This document shows, piece by piece, positions 46,571 through 58,984 of a stretch of 64,000 bases of DNA. The stretch lies in assembly GCA_022829145.1 (NCBI GenBank), contig CM040742.1:2689158-2753157 (forward strand), in the 5' to 3' direction. The position numbers and the translations under genes were made by a program. Under the pieces are notes generated by a model. It saw only the letters and a list, made by a program, of their open reading frames with translations, had not been told where the DNA came from and searched no databases. The number at the start of each line of letters is the position of its first letter. Within the stretch, counting starts at the first letter, position 1. The DNA is from Albula goreensis (Eukaryota; Chordata; Actinopteri; Albuliformes; Albulidae).

Positions 46571-47491
46571 GTTGCAGACATATTTTCATATACTGTGTGA
46601 AATTGATGTGACCGGATGGGAGATGGGCATTCTGACAGTCCAAAGCCGTTTCTGGAAAATAAAAATTAGTGCATGCAAGCGTGACAATGTGTGGCTATAC
46701 CTCGACCTTTTCTTACACGTTTATTGTTCATTGAAATGTGGGTGCCGTTTATATACAAGACTTCACCTGTGCTTACATACCTCTACCATGAAAACCCACC
46801 TCTCCCTTTTCTTCTTCACCTTTACCATTCATACATACGAAGACACACACCCATACCTATGCTTACACACCTGCACCATTCACACCTGTCGCTCTGCTAT
46901 TATGTTCCTAAAAGTGCTGTTCATGACCAACATGCAGACCTCCACAGGTGATGGGGGAAAGTCAGTGATATTAACTCCTGCACTTCTGATTCTTACCTCA
47001 TTAATCCGCAGTCCGAGGAACATGATGTGGATATCACTGTGTTGCAGTTGTAGCTCTGGCTACAAACTCATTTGTTGAGAGGGAGCAAGCTCTCACTGTA
47101 CAACGATGAAATGGCGACAGTTCAAGAAGCATTAATCCCTTTTCATTTAATGGGTGCTAATAAGTGAGATCAGATCTCAGAAAACTGTGGATTCATTCTG
47201 TGCAGTGTGATCTGGCAAATGACTTCCGTACATAGGTGGGATATTCCAAGATCAAAAACTTGTGTTATGGCGTTCCAACGATAATGGAGGCTTTACTTTT
47301 GTATATATCAACTCCTTTCTTACTTAAATGTTCAGATATTCAGTATCCAGTATTTTGCCTCCTATCTGAAAACGTGTGCGAGAGAGATTTTCATGGAAGA
47401 CGGGGGGGTAGTCTCATACATTCTACCCCCGATCAGACAAACCCAAAAGAGTCCAAGCCTTCAAAACATTTAAATACAATACATATTTTTT

Positions 47492-47497
47492 TTTATT
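47492..47497 (-). terminator. irs4 polyadenylation signal (candidate)
   Basis: AATAAA on the minus strand (GCAATAAAAAA). It would place the irs4 transcript end near 47475, about 0.9 kb from the converging col4a5 end. Confidence 0.45.
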
Positions 47498-47669
47498 GCA
47501 ACGGCTCTATTCAAAGCAAAAGAAACACCATGTTCAGAATTCCTTGGCTGTGATCCACCGTCCCCCCTGGGGAAAAATATAGAGAGGCATGTGGAGAAAC
47601 CGACAAGAAAAACAGTGAGAGTATTTACAGTGGAAGACACAGCCAAGTACACTCTGAATAATCACTATC

Positions 47670-47725
47670 ATAATCTTCATCATCATTATTATTATCATTA
47701 TCCTTTTTATTATTATTATTTCATT
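47670..47725. repeat. CAT/ATT-rich low-complexity tract
   Basis: Imperfect trinucleotide repeats of CAT and ATT type inside the probable irs4 3'UTR. Confidence 0.75.
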
Positions 47726-49386
47726 TTTCTTCACACAAAAAAAGCTCGTACCGGGTCCCATTTCAATAGAATTCATCAATTCAATCGAACACCGTCACGA
47801 TCATCAGGATTAACCCTCATTTATACTCTATACCAGCCAATGCTCGGCAGTAATTACAAAACAGTATACAGAAGTTTACAAAAGCGCAAAACATCTCTGA
47901 ATTTTGCGAAAGTAACCCTTGCCCGCTTGATTTCCATTTGCGGTGAAAACCAACCCACTTTTTAATTGTGTTTTTTTAAACATACAATAATCTGACACGA
48001 TTCTTTACAACTGAGAATGTATCTCTTTTCTGTAAACTAGATACAAAATAAAAAGTCCAAAATAGAAGTTGCATAATATTTATGCAGTTCCAGTAAGCAC
48101 CCCCAAGCTATGCTATGAGGTTGTTGCTACAAACTTATGTACCATTACTTTACATCATCAGTACTGTTATTTTAAATCATAACACTATATATATATAAAA
48201 ACAAGGTATCCCATTTGTTAAATATACAATAATTTGACTGGACTGAGGAGGCAGTGATCTCAAGACTGAAGTACTGAGGACAATATACAGCGAACTTACT
48301 GTATTGTGCTTCTCAAAGACATTTGCCTGGTAAAACTAGACCAGATCCCATCATTACAGAAGAAAACATCATAAGGGGAAAAGAATTCACAGTTGGAAAA
48401 ACTGTCTGTTTTCTGTAGCTATGACAGTTCTCTGTACCGATGACCAGTTTTCACATATACCATCACCGATGACGCACAGGGACACGACATACCAATATAA
48501 AACGCTCTTCAAGAGGCTCTGAGCTTCCTTGTTGGATAAAGTACAGAAAAACGACTCAGACGAACTCCTCAGAGAAAAAAAAAAAGAAAAAATCTTTATC
48601 AGGTAGTGCAGTTTAGTGTGGCATGCGGGCTGAACGGTACCGATTCAATAGGTTCACCACAGGAGGGCTGACTGACGAGATCACACGGTGAAGCGCTGTC
48701 TTGAAGACAGTCCTCACACAGGGAAGGAACACGTAAGAATCGTACAGATATATGGAAAACGGAAAACCGTTTTTTTTTTCAGCAGCAATCATTAGTAAAC
48801 AGTTGGACCCTTCGCACCACTTTCGTCTTTTGTCTGGCGAAGGCGGAAGAGGGCCTAGTTTTAAGTGCCGTCTGTATGAACATAAGCGCACCCAGGTAGG
48901 GGGTACATCTGAAGAAAGGTATTCAAAGGTCTGTCGCAACACATTTCTAAAACTATTCCCTTAACACAACTTTACAAACAAATGCAAAATGGACTATAAC
49001 CTCGTAAGTATGATCTGAAGTGACATACAAAGAAAGAAGTTTGGGTAGTGAAAAAAAATGCAAACGCCAAAATAAAGATACTATCTATATGCAGTGTGGA
49101 ATCCACCAGCTTCTGGAATACCCCAGAGAGAGGTACGACATCACACTTTCATCAGTGTCATTCTTCCCAATCCCTTGGATGACTGTTTGTGCCCTGAGGA
49201 CAGGAGCACTGATATCTTGAAAACACTCCTCTCTGTTCGAAAGAAAAACTCGGGGTGATCACCCAGTTCCATTAAATGAAGACTGACATCATCCTTGCCT
49301 TGTATGGGTATGGTTTCACCCAAGTCATGCTGGGAAAATTCTACACTACCGGTACAATGACATTGACCACCAGCCACCCATCCCCG

Positions 49387-49418
49387 CCCCCCCCCCCCCC
49401 AAAAAAAAAAAAAAAAAC
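49387..49418. repeat. Homopolymer C then A tract
   Basis: A run of C of about 14 bases passes directly into a run of about 17 A. It is a likely source of sequencing or assembly length error. Confidence 0.8.
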
Positions 49419-50000
49419 CAAACATGGTATTAACCCAAAACGTAATCTGAATGTTGGGCTGTCTCCCCAGAACAATGAGTAGTGACCAGCTAAAAATGTA
49501 ACAAAAATGTTAAATATATTCTTCTCCACAAAACCCCAGTCACAACACAAGCCAGCTTGATATATGCTGCGCTGTGAGTTACTGGACCGTAAAAAATAAA
49601 ATTCTTTATTTTTCTGAGGTGAGGGGTCGTAACCTGAGTGACCTCACATGTGATTGGGCCAGAGGTGATGTCGCTCTTATTCAGTCTCATGACTTAGGCA
49701 GACTACCTGGGTGCAAGACTGCTGAGGTGTCAGGTATCTGGTTGCATTTTCGTTTTTTGTCCAGATGTAGAGCGCACCTATACCTGGAATGGGTAAACAA
49801 AGAAGTTGAAGAGGTGCGGAGTGCGATGCCCTGAAAGAGCCACAATTTCAACTGGGTGGGGTGGGGGGGGCAGAGGGATGGGTCACCTGACAGCCACCCC
49901 ACGGTAATTCTCCAATAGAAAGGGACGAGGGAGAGGATGGAGCTTGATTCCCATTCGCCACATGGCGTGAAGCTTCATTAGAAAGGGTCCTCTTCAGTCT

Positions 50001-50033
50001 GCAGAGAGAGCGAGAGAGAGAGAGAGAGAGAGA
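50001..50033. repeat. GA microsatellite forming a minus-strand polypyrimidine tract
   Basis: AG repeat on the plus strand; on the minus strand it is the CT-rich tract immediately before the irs4 exon 2 acceptor. Confidence 0.85.
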
Positions 50034-51979
50034 CGTTAATCTTCACACGGAGCAGGGTCTGGACTTTAGCATCGGGAGGGGGGGAAGTGCAAACGATCAT
50101 ACACAATGATGATATTCCACCTCCTCTTTTAACGTCAGTGTACAGTATATGGACACGAGTGTGCTTGTTACAATATACACATCTGCGTTTAAAGCCTACA
50201 GTACCTTAACAAATGCCCCTATGAATATAATTTGTGAAGCATGTCTCCTTATGGTATTGTGCGCGCGCACACAACACACACACACACCTGACTATGCAGC
50301 AATGAAAGCCCACGTTGCTATCTAACATGACTACCAATTGGCGGCTCTGACACCTGCAGTTTAACCAGCAGCTGTTTAACCCCTTCAGAGACGGGTGTGA
50401 TGAACCTTTCAAAAGGGACTGAATTGTAGAAACAGAAATCCGAAATTATTGGTAAAAATTGACTCATCCACATTAAAAAAAAAAAAACAGAAAAAAGAAC
50501 CATATCAGTGCTGGATGTACCAAATGAAGGACAAGGAAATACATTTCTTTAAAGTCATTCAGAATTGAAAAAAGTCTGACATGAGTACGAGTGACACTTT
50601 CACTGTACAAGAGAGAGATTCCGCTTAAACCACCATTTCCAGTTAAGCTGCCTCTTCAGGTAGAGAAATGTACCAGGACTGTTTTTCCATCTGCCCAGAG
50701 AGTGGGTTTAGAAGTACACTTAAAAGCCCTTCCCCACTGCATCTGACCCAACCAGTCACTTATTTCACTTCCTGCTTCCTGTGACAGCAGTGCATTGTGG
50801 GTAACTGATGCAGATGTGAGTGTCTTGATAATAAAGATCAAACAGCACAAGATCAAACAGTTTTTTTTTCATTTTTAATGACTCCTTATGCCCCATTTTC
50901 TTTCTTTATTCCCAAATAATGAATGCATGAATATGCCAATGCGAGATATGTCAACGAAGGAGAACGCAGACTAGCACAGGTATCTTCCAAAGTATACCCG
51001 AAACACTTTTGTAGTGTACTTTTTTTTACCATGTAAAAGAGCCACTACATTACAGCATGTAGTGGGTGTCGCATCAAGGTGTCAAGAAGTAACTATTTTA
51101 CTGGAGGATGCCCTGTATAACTGGTGTACGTAGACCACTGAATCAACTGGAATAGTTTGTACTACCCCAGAGGGCAGGGAATAATTACTATTCACAAATC
51201 CCCCGACTCTCTGGGCAAAGCTACAGCCAACTGTGCCCTTTCATGCTGGACAGCAAAGTGATCAAGATTCAATTTAGGATGTCTGGGCCGTTACATAATT
51301 ATCCATAGCCTCGTGTGGAAAGGGATGGGACTGAAGCCTTCATCACTTCACAGTGCAACTTCTACTCTCCTGGCCAATAAGCTGCCAGTGTTCTGCATAT
51401 ATGTTAGGATTTTGATTTTACCCTTTGGTCCGGATACAAGAAGAAAGTTTCAAGTTTGAATCTCTGGTGGAACTCGATGTTGTGTCCTGTATGATTGCAC
51501 TGTGAACAATTCTGGTCAATTTGGTTGATGCCACCTGAATTATGTTTAAGTGACTGGCGGGGGTCTCTGTCATAGCCAGCAATACAAAGTAACTATACAT
51601 GGATGTAGACGGGTACATAGGAGGGTGAACTACTCATGTGTTTGCGGTTTCATACTCTGTGATGTTTAATATTGAATTTTTTACATATTCTGTATGGCTT
51701 TGAATGAGTTCAACACTCAAAAAGGACAGCACTTGCAGGTGAGAGTTTCGTTTTATTCCTCATATAATCCGGCACAATGTTTAAAAGAATTCAGCACCCC
51801 CAAAATATTTTGTTTAGCTGAAAACTTTACTCAGTACCTAGGGTCCAGTGGAATCAGTCATCCACCAGACTCAGGGCTCAGGTGGACCTGCAGCCAGAGG
51901 GCATCATGGGTCAGGTAGGGTTAAAGGTTGGGTGTCAGTGGAGCAGGTTATGATCTGCTGCAGGCCCAAGGGTTAAAGA

Positions 51980-52500
51980 GCTACAAGTTACCTGGCTACA
52001 GGTTCCTGACCACCTATTAAAACCTCTCAAGTTACCTGGCTATGAGGCCTCTGTAATAAGTTGTTGCCTGCAATCCCTGAGGATCCCCGGCTTTGCCATT
52101 GCCAGCCATGGTCAGAGGTCCCCTTGGTGAGGCACAATTCAATATGGGGTAGGCCAGCTGACTTGTTCAGCTGGTCTAATCGCGCTGGCGCCCTCCCTGT
52201 CAAGCTTGGGTGCCTGCGAGCAGCACAAACCGACTGTATGCTGACTACGTCTTCCTCTGACGTCATGGCCAGCGTGCCGTTAGTGGTGCAGCCGCAGCGT
52301 GAAAAAAAAGTGAGAGCGTCGCCACATGTGTCGGAGGAGTCACATGCTCAACTTCTCCTCCCACAGGGCGGGTCAGGGCAGGTGCTGCGGTGAGTTCAAC
52401 TAGTTTGGTTGAACATTTGGGTTGGGAAAAACTGGAGGAAAAAAAAAAAAAAAAATTGGGGGGGAAACAAAATTAACCTGGCTACAGCACCTATGAAAAT
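51980..52500. mobile_element. Probable SINE-like interspersed repeat with A-rich tail
   Basis: The block begins with CAAGTTACCTGGCTA repeated at 40-base spacing (51987 and 52027). It runs through GC-rich sequence that includes a TCGGAGGAGTCACATGCTC phrase and ends with a poly-A run (52440-52455), a G run, then TTAACCTGGCTAC, which resembles the starting phrase. An A-rich end and matching flanks suggest retrotransposition. Family unknown. Confidence 0.45.
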
Positions 52501-52524
52501 CTCTGCCATGGACGGTAATGACAA

Positions 52525-52560
52525 TAAATTAAAATAAATAAATAAATAAATAAATAAATA
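52525..52560. repeat. AAAT tetranucleotide repeat
   Basis: About eight tandem AAAT (TAAA) units next to the interspersed repeat. Confidence 0.9.
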
Positions 52561-55500
52561 GAACAATTTGGCCAGTCACTGTAAACAGGAAATAGCTTGA
52601 AAAAGTACACAGAAGGGCAACTAAAGCAGTCCTGTCATGAAATATAAAAGCTACACTACATTTACAGTTCAAACTGTAGAACAAGGGGGCACAAATAATG
52701 GAAACTAGTTAAGAGTAAGTTCTGCACCGACATGAGGAGGCACTATTTTACACAAACAGTTATCAATACATGGAACAGGTTGCCAGGTCATGAAGTTGAG
52801 GCAGAGAGACCTGCTGTGTTCTAGTCCACACAGTAGATACTCTTTGAAATGGTGAGCTTCGTCAGACTGAATGGCAGGTCTCATCATTATATGTCCTTAC
52901 GATCTCACACTTCCTAAACTTAAATCTGAAATAAAGCTAAAATAACCAAAATTATGAAGACATCACTTCAGACTTTTGTTGAAGTAGCTGTTATTTTTAT
53001 TATTGGTCCATTAGGCAACCCACCACTGCACAGAACATGTTTTCTTATCCTTGCTTTTGGACATTATTTTAATGCAGATCAGCAGACTGGCAAGTTTTGG
53101 AAACTTTCACTGGTTGACTCACTTGTCTGACCTGGGAAGAGGTTAATTTGAACAGCCATAAAAAAAACTGACATACTGTCACGACGGTGATTCTTTTTAA
53201 ATTTCCTTTAAGCCCATTCTCATGCTTCTAATTTGGGAAGCCGAAACATCTTTGCAAGCTGTGCACATCATAGGAATTGCTACTGTAGGTCTGGGAGACT
53301 GGCATCTAAGAAAGATGATATTAACTGCTGCTTTTTTCCACTCCGCTGTACACAAGCTGAGCCTGTGCAGACATGAGCAGAGCCCAGACACTTCAGCCGT
53401 AGATTTGCGTAGCCAGGCTGTAGGTGTCAGATTGACCAGCAGGGGTCACTAATGAGTCATAATTAATGGGCATCCCCTCCAGTTGACTTCACCCAAAGAA
53501 ATGTGGTGCCCATCCATACACTAAAACAGTGCCTAAATAGAGTGATCCACCCAGTATGATGATAGGGTCCCATCATCTTACAAGGACAGACAACTGCAAA
53601 CAAAACACAACATTTACAGAATGTAATTTGTTGCTGGACAGTTGCAAAAACAGTTGTGAAAATAGTAACCTTGGCAGAACATACTTAAATACTAGATGAT
53701 AAAGAAAACCAGACATCTATTACTGATTGTTTGGGAGTTGGTTGAAGTGTTATTTCCAGAAAAAAAAAATCTTGGATGAACTGTAATGCTCACTTTTTGT
53801 TGTTGCTTAAATAACTTCAGTATAGACAATCAACACTGCGAAAGGCAATATACTGTTTGTAACTGATGAGTGTCTGCAGAATTACATTTCTTCATATTTC
53901 ATTTTTTAGACATTATGCATAAGGGTGACTAAGTAAATGACAGGAAAAGTATGTCAATGTTCGCTTAAATCTGAATTCCACCGAAATGAACTTTTAGGTC
54001 TTTTGCAACTTTCAGCTATTTCAGTTTCCTATCCTATGTCTTTTTTGTAATTGGAATTAGAACAAAAGCCACAAAGTTAGGGAAATGTGACCCCATGGCT
54101 TCACAAAGATGCAGTCCTGACACTGTGAAAACAGTATTTCACTACCTGGCTTGCCATATCTTTGTGTTCAAACAGTAATGTGATATAGCTACTGAGACTA
54201 GGGGCCTGAGTAGGCTTGTCGTGGTAGTTTAGTCTGTTGGTTGAAATATCATAATAATGTACTTACATGCGTGGTTGTACAATCTTAAAATCTAAACTGA
54301 ATAAAGAATGAATGTAGAACGGCCCAAAATTATGTTTTGTATAATTATTTTCCCTACGGGGCAAACACCTCTCAAATCCACTTTCTCCACCTGAATTTTT
54401 ATATGTCCTTCCTGGAGATATTGCTCCCAAGTGGTGTCACAGTGAATGGATTTCGCTCACACGGACATAATCTTTTACTAACTTAACTTTAATTAACTTA
54501 GCATGCCTGTTAGGTTTGTGTTAAAACCATGACGGAAAACACAACTAGCTTCTTCAACCAAAAAAAGCCTTTTCTGAGTTACAATAATGTGCTACCCAAG
54601 GTAATGAACCTGATCACTCTAAAATTTTTTTTTTCCCCCATAAACTTCATTGATAGTAAGATGTAGCCCGTTTCCATTTTCCTGCGTCCCCATCACCTGC
54701 TTTAGTGCATGGCACACAAACTTGTATACACACCCATGCACACATGCACACATGCACCCATGCACACATGCATTCCCATAAACACCCCACTAACAATCAT
54801 GCCAAAACCGTATTTCACACTTGATACTTAGAAGAAATGCAGTAAGCACTGGCTTTGGCTTTCGAACAGCTATGCCTGAAACATCTAACATTCATCTGAT
54901 GTCCACCTGACGCCGCAGAAAACAAAAACATCTATTCATAATCGAAATCTTGAGACTCTTCTATTAATAAGACAATAACCACTGTAGCGCAACACCACCC
55001 GTCCTTAAATACATCAGACAGACTGAGGACACGAGTGTACTGCAGAATATAAACAGCCAGTCTTAGATTTTTATTTGATTTACTGTGGAAAACACAGTCA
55101 CACCCAAACTCAGCGTAAATCAGTTACCAACCCTTTCAGGACAGAAAGTGTCACTCAGGGAACAAATACAACTAGGCTTAGGTTTTTTTTTGGACATTTC
55201 AAAGAACCGTAACCTTCTTTTTAACAGGGCTGAATTACAGAATACAGCCAACCACTTTCCCTCAAGCTCACTTATCACAAATCCACTATAGGTAACGTCA
55301 CGCTAATTTTTCCCAGTTCAAAAATACATGATAAACATGGATGTTGTCACACAACTGACAATCCAGACAAGTGCATAGTCAAAACCCCCTACCAGAATCA
55401 CTATGGGAAATTCCCTCTCTTAGACAGGATGGTCAGAAAGTGACAAAAAAAAAAAAACAAAACATTACAGTGATCCAGCTTACCTTGACCTAAAAATGTC

Positions 55501-55660
55501 TAAATACCTATTATTAGGTCTTTAAAGTGCAAGTGCTTTCACCTTTATAGCTAAAACAATTTATCTTGTTTGTACATCCTTACTGCAGGCTGATCTGGTT
55601 AATAAACAGGGTGGGAAGTGGTGATAGAGGTTTACGGATTCAGCAAGTGGGTTGCTGGTC

Positions 55661-55734
55661 TTACAGGTTATCGCGTGCCTTCAGCGCTCTCTGCTTGGGT
55701 TTACAGCACAACGGGAGACAGAAACAGAACAAAC
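55661..55734 (-). other. Alternative read-through C-terminus of the IRS frame
   Basis: If the donor at 55734 is not used, translation continues 24 codons to a TAA at 55663-55661. The extra tail starts GLFCFCLPLCC and is then basic. It has no counterpart in the IRS proteins I know. It is most likely intron sequence, possibly an intron-retention isoform. Confidence 0.45.
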
Positions 55735-58700
55735 CTTTGGAGGTTGCCGCGGTAAGGTGTTCAGATCTGGAGAAGTCTATGCTGGCATACGCCCCGTTCT
55801 CTGTGGACGCAGCAGCCGGCGGTGACGGGAGATCTTGAGGGGGGGTGTCCCGCAGGTCCAGAGCGATGTAGTTAAGGCCAGTTCGGCGCGTCCGTCCAGC
55901 AGGGCCGCCGGGCACCTCGGGGTCATCAGCGGAGGCCGCGTCTTCCGTGCACAACCAGACGCTGTCGAAGGAGGCGGAGCTGCGCCACCTGGCACCCTCC
56001 ATCAGGCGGGGGACCGCGGCGCCCACTGTGCCGGTGGAGGCCAAGGCTGGTGAGCCGGCACTGCTACCTGCTCCACCTGATGGATTGGAGAAGGTCTCAG
56101 AACTGTGCCTTCGCCTGCCCTGAGGAGCGGCACGCACAACCCTGAGCTCTGTAGAGGGAGCAGGGTGCGGACTGAAGCGCTGGCTGGCGTTTTCCGAACC
56201 CCCTGCCAAGCCAAATGTCATTTCCGTGTAGCCTTCTGCCCACCCACTGCTTCCAAGTTTTGGAGTGCACGGGACAGGGTGAGTGTAGCTAGGGGGGTTC
56301 CAAGGAGCTACGAATGAGAGACGGGGGGTGTGGGCCTTGGAGTCCAAGCTCAGGTAGTCCTCCTGCAAGGGTGAACAGTGACAGCTGTGCGGAGAGGGTG
56401 GGGCGTCTGTGGGAGGCGTGGAGGGTGGGCGGCCCTGCTGGTCACTGAGCTCTATGTTGATGTACTCACCTGGGCTTGGGGGGCGTTGGGTTACCCCTTC
56501 GCTCCTCTGCCTGGTCAGAGAGAGGCGTGTGGGGCGCTGCACAGGTGTGCTTTGGGGGGTCTGAGGTTGGGTCGGGGGACTCATGGACAAACGTTCGATT
56601 GGCTGGCGCAGAGGGGCCTTGTAAGAGCGAGGCAGGGAGAAGTAGGAACTGGGGGAAGTGGGGCTTTCCAGGGAACACTGCATATAGCACAGCTCTGCTG
56701 GCCTAGTGCGTGACATGTCCATGTACTCATCACTCTCGGGCTGGACCCTGACCCCACGGGAACCGGCCTGCGCCGGAGAGACATGGCCAGGGGGTAGCAT
56801 CATCATGTAGTCCTGGGAGTCCGTCTGGTGGGGGTGTGCATTGGGCTGTGCAGGAGAGGGGGAGGTCTGCATGCTGGGCTGGGAGGCGGATGGGGAGGAG
56901 TGCGCGCTCAGCTGCATGGGCATGTAATCTGCTTCCTGCGACGTCGCCGCACCAGGCATCATGGGCATGTAGCCATCATCCTTAGCAGGGATGTGGGGGC
57001 AGTGGGACAGAGCGGGGAGCTCCGCCTGGCAGTATTTGTCGGTGCGAATGCCCGGTCGTGGGGAGGACGAGAAGGCAGAGCTGCCTTCGGTCACACTTTC
57101 ATCTAGTGAGGCTGTCTGGGTCATCTTCTGCTGCACTGTGGCCACGCTGCTGCCACCTGCTGGCTGGAAGGGGAACAGCAGCCGGCGTGAGGTCCTCTCC
57201 TCATTCACACTCTCGTGGTGAGAGTCCCGATGCCGGTCCATTGCCATATAATCGCTCAGGCAGTGCTCCTCTTGGATGGGAGGGGTGTTACCCAAGGAGT
57301 CGGGCGTGTTGCTCCTCACACGGAAATAGCGGAAGTCGCAGGGGCTGGAGCCGTACTCGTCGGAGGAGTTGAAACCTCCATCGCTGGGGGAGCCACAGAT
57401 GGAGGCACTGGAGGGCCGCGTGAACGTGTCGGAGGCAGAGCCGTGTCCGCTGCTGCTCGACACGCTGACTGGGCTGGTGGTGGAGGGGAAGTAGGAGACA
57501 GGGAGGGAAGCAGAGCGCGTGTGATAGGCGGGGCCAGCCTGCGCCCGAGGGTAACGCCCCCCACTGCCACCCTCCTGCCGGCCCAGGCTGGCACGGGCCG
57601 AGTTGAGGTGGATCAGACTGCCGGTCACGGAACGGAAAGGGCGGCTCATGGTTCCTTCCCCTTCGCTGGAGGTGCGAAAGCGGTAGGCACTTCCCATGGT
57701 GCTCTTGCTGGTGGGCGGGGTCCCCACCACAGTATCTGTGCGCGAGCGCCGCTGCAGCCCGGTCTGGCTGGGCGGGAGGTTGCCCAGGTGACGGCGGGTG
57801 GTGATGAAGGCGATGGGGTTGGAACCAGACGACTGGCTTTTGCTGCGGGGTCGGAACTCGGCGAAGGCCTTCAGCGCCTTCATCGTTTCCAGGATAGTTT
57901 CGTGCATGTTCTGCGCCACCACGGAGTCCTCCACCTGCATCCATATCTCTCCAGGCCCTGTGGATGAGGAGCGCCCCACCTCAATGAAGAAGAAGCTCTC
58001 TGAGTGGCCACAACGGCGGATGTTCATTAGCTGCAGGTTCACACAAGGCGTCTCTGAGTTCAGCTTAACCAAATGCATGCTCTTTGCAGACAGGCACAGA
58101 CGGTAAACTCCAGTGATATTTTTAGTCTGCCCCAAGCCTTTGGGCTTCACATTCACCTGCCACACCTCCTTAAAACCCACGCCTGGAGTGACAGTTCCAT
58201 ATCCATCGTCCAGTTCATCCGGGTCCACTGGTCGTTTCTTTCCTTCATTCATTAGGTCACTCAGCGCCAGGTACCAATCTGTCTGTTCCTGTTCGCTCTC
58301 AGCAACCATGGCGAAATATTCATCCTTCGTGTACAGGGCAATGAGGTACTTGTTTTTAGCATCTGCCCTCTTGTTAACAGTGAAACATTGGTACAGGTAA
58401 ATTACCCGCTTCGGAAGACAAGCAGCGCCGGCAGCAGCGGTTCGCAGACTGTTCCGAAATTTTTTCTCGCTGTCATAGTACTCCAAACGACTGGGCCCAG
58501 CATGGCTTCTGCACCGCAACACGAAGAACCTCTTGTGGCCATGCTTCTGCTTCCTCAGATACCCGCACTTCCAGATATCAGCCTCCACCCCTTCAGTGCA
58601 AACGGAGGAGGCAGGGGCTAACGCCGCGTCTGCTGAGGAAGCAAGTGCATGCCTGCTGCTACCGGCGTCTTCGTGACTTGGATTTATCGAAGAGGAAGAG

Positions 58701-58984
58701 CGTTTTCTCACTGGATCTTCCTTAATATTGTCCTCGGATACACTGTGCTGGGACTGGCGATGATGCGGCTGACCCTTTGGCTGCAGCCCGTGGTGATGGA
58801 GGGAGGAATGCGGTGAGTGCTGGTGGAAGCGACCACTGCCAATATTAATTAAAGACGGTGGGGGTTCCCCGGCTGAGGTGTCGCTGACCGTAGCCGCTGT
58901 TGTTTTAGTCCCAATAGCGCGCTGCCGAGTTTCCAACATCAACATCCCGCCACTGTTTTCTTGGTAATTTAGCAGATTTTCCAT
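55735..58984 (-). CDS. irs4: Insulin receptor substrate, IRS4-like, main coding exon
   Basis: Cytoplasmic docking protein phosphorylated on tyrosine by insulin and IGF-1 receptors; it recruits PI3-kinase and Grb2. The start is the ATG at 58984-58982 (MENLLNYQENSGG); the frame opens 12 nt earlier only with a non-ATG codon. PH domain about residues 137-246 (KCGYLRKQKHGHKRFFVL to WYLALSDLM). PTB domain about 271-373 (FKEVWQVNVKPKGLG, RRCGHSESFFFIEVGR). Then a long Ser/Pro-rich tail with six YxxM motifs (YMAM, YMPM twice, YMMM, YMDM, YTEM), a Grb2-type YINI, and C-terminal YIALDL and YASIDF. Continued without splicing, the frame stops at 55661 (1107 residues); with the proposed splice it is 1084. 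Tail phrases recall both IRS1 and IRS2. The irs4 name rests on convergence with col4a5. Confidence 0.85.

Larger units (their letters stand above)
47475..49998 (-). other. irs4: Probable terminal exon of irs4: last codon, stop and 3'UTR
   Basis: On the minus strand an excellent acceptor (a CT-repeat tract then CTCTCTGCAG) opens an exon at 49998 reading ACTGAAGAGG. Joined to a donor after the AAAG at 55735 it completes a GAC codon followed at once by TGA (49996-49994). The protein would end TAATSKD, close to the KEATIVKE end of IRS2. The 3'UTR would then run about 2.5 kb to the AATAAA at 47497-47492. An IRS second exon made almost wholly of 3'UTR is known from IRS1 and IRS2. The pairing of these two sites is inference. 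Confidence 0.55.
49999..55734 (-). other. Probable irs4 intron (5.7 kb)
   Basis: Sequence between the putative donor at 55734 and the acceptor at 49999. I see no exon in it. It holds an interspersed repeat at about 51980-52500, an AAAT tract and a CTCF-like core near 53437. If the transcript is unspliced, this would instead be partly 3'UTR and partly intergenic. Confidence 0.5.

Noticed and set aside
46557..47078. 173-codon open frame after col4a5
   Set aside because: It lies between the two converging transcript ends and shows no recognisable domain.
57215..57967. Long plus-strand open frame (250 codons) opposite the IRS gene
   Set aside because: It is the antisense shadow of a GC-rich coding exon; the opposite strand has clear PH, PTB and YxxM motifs.
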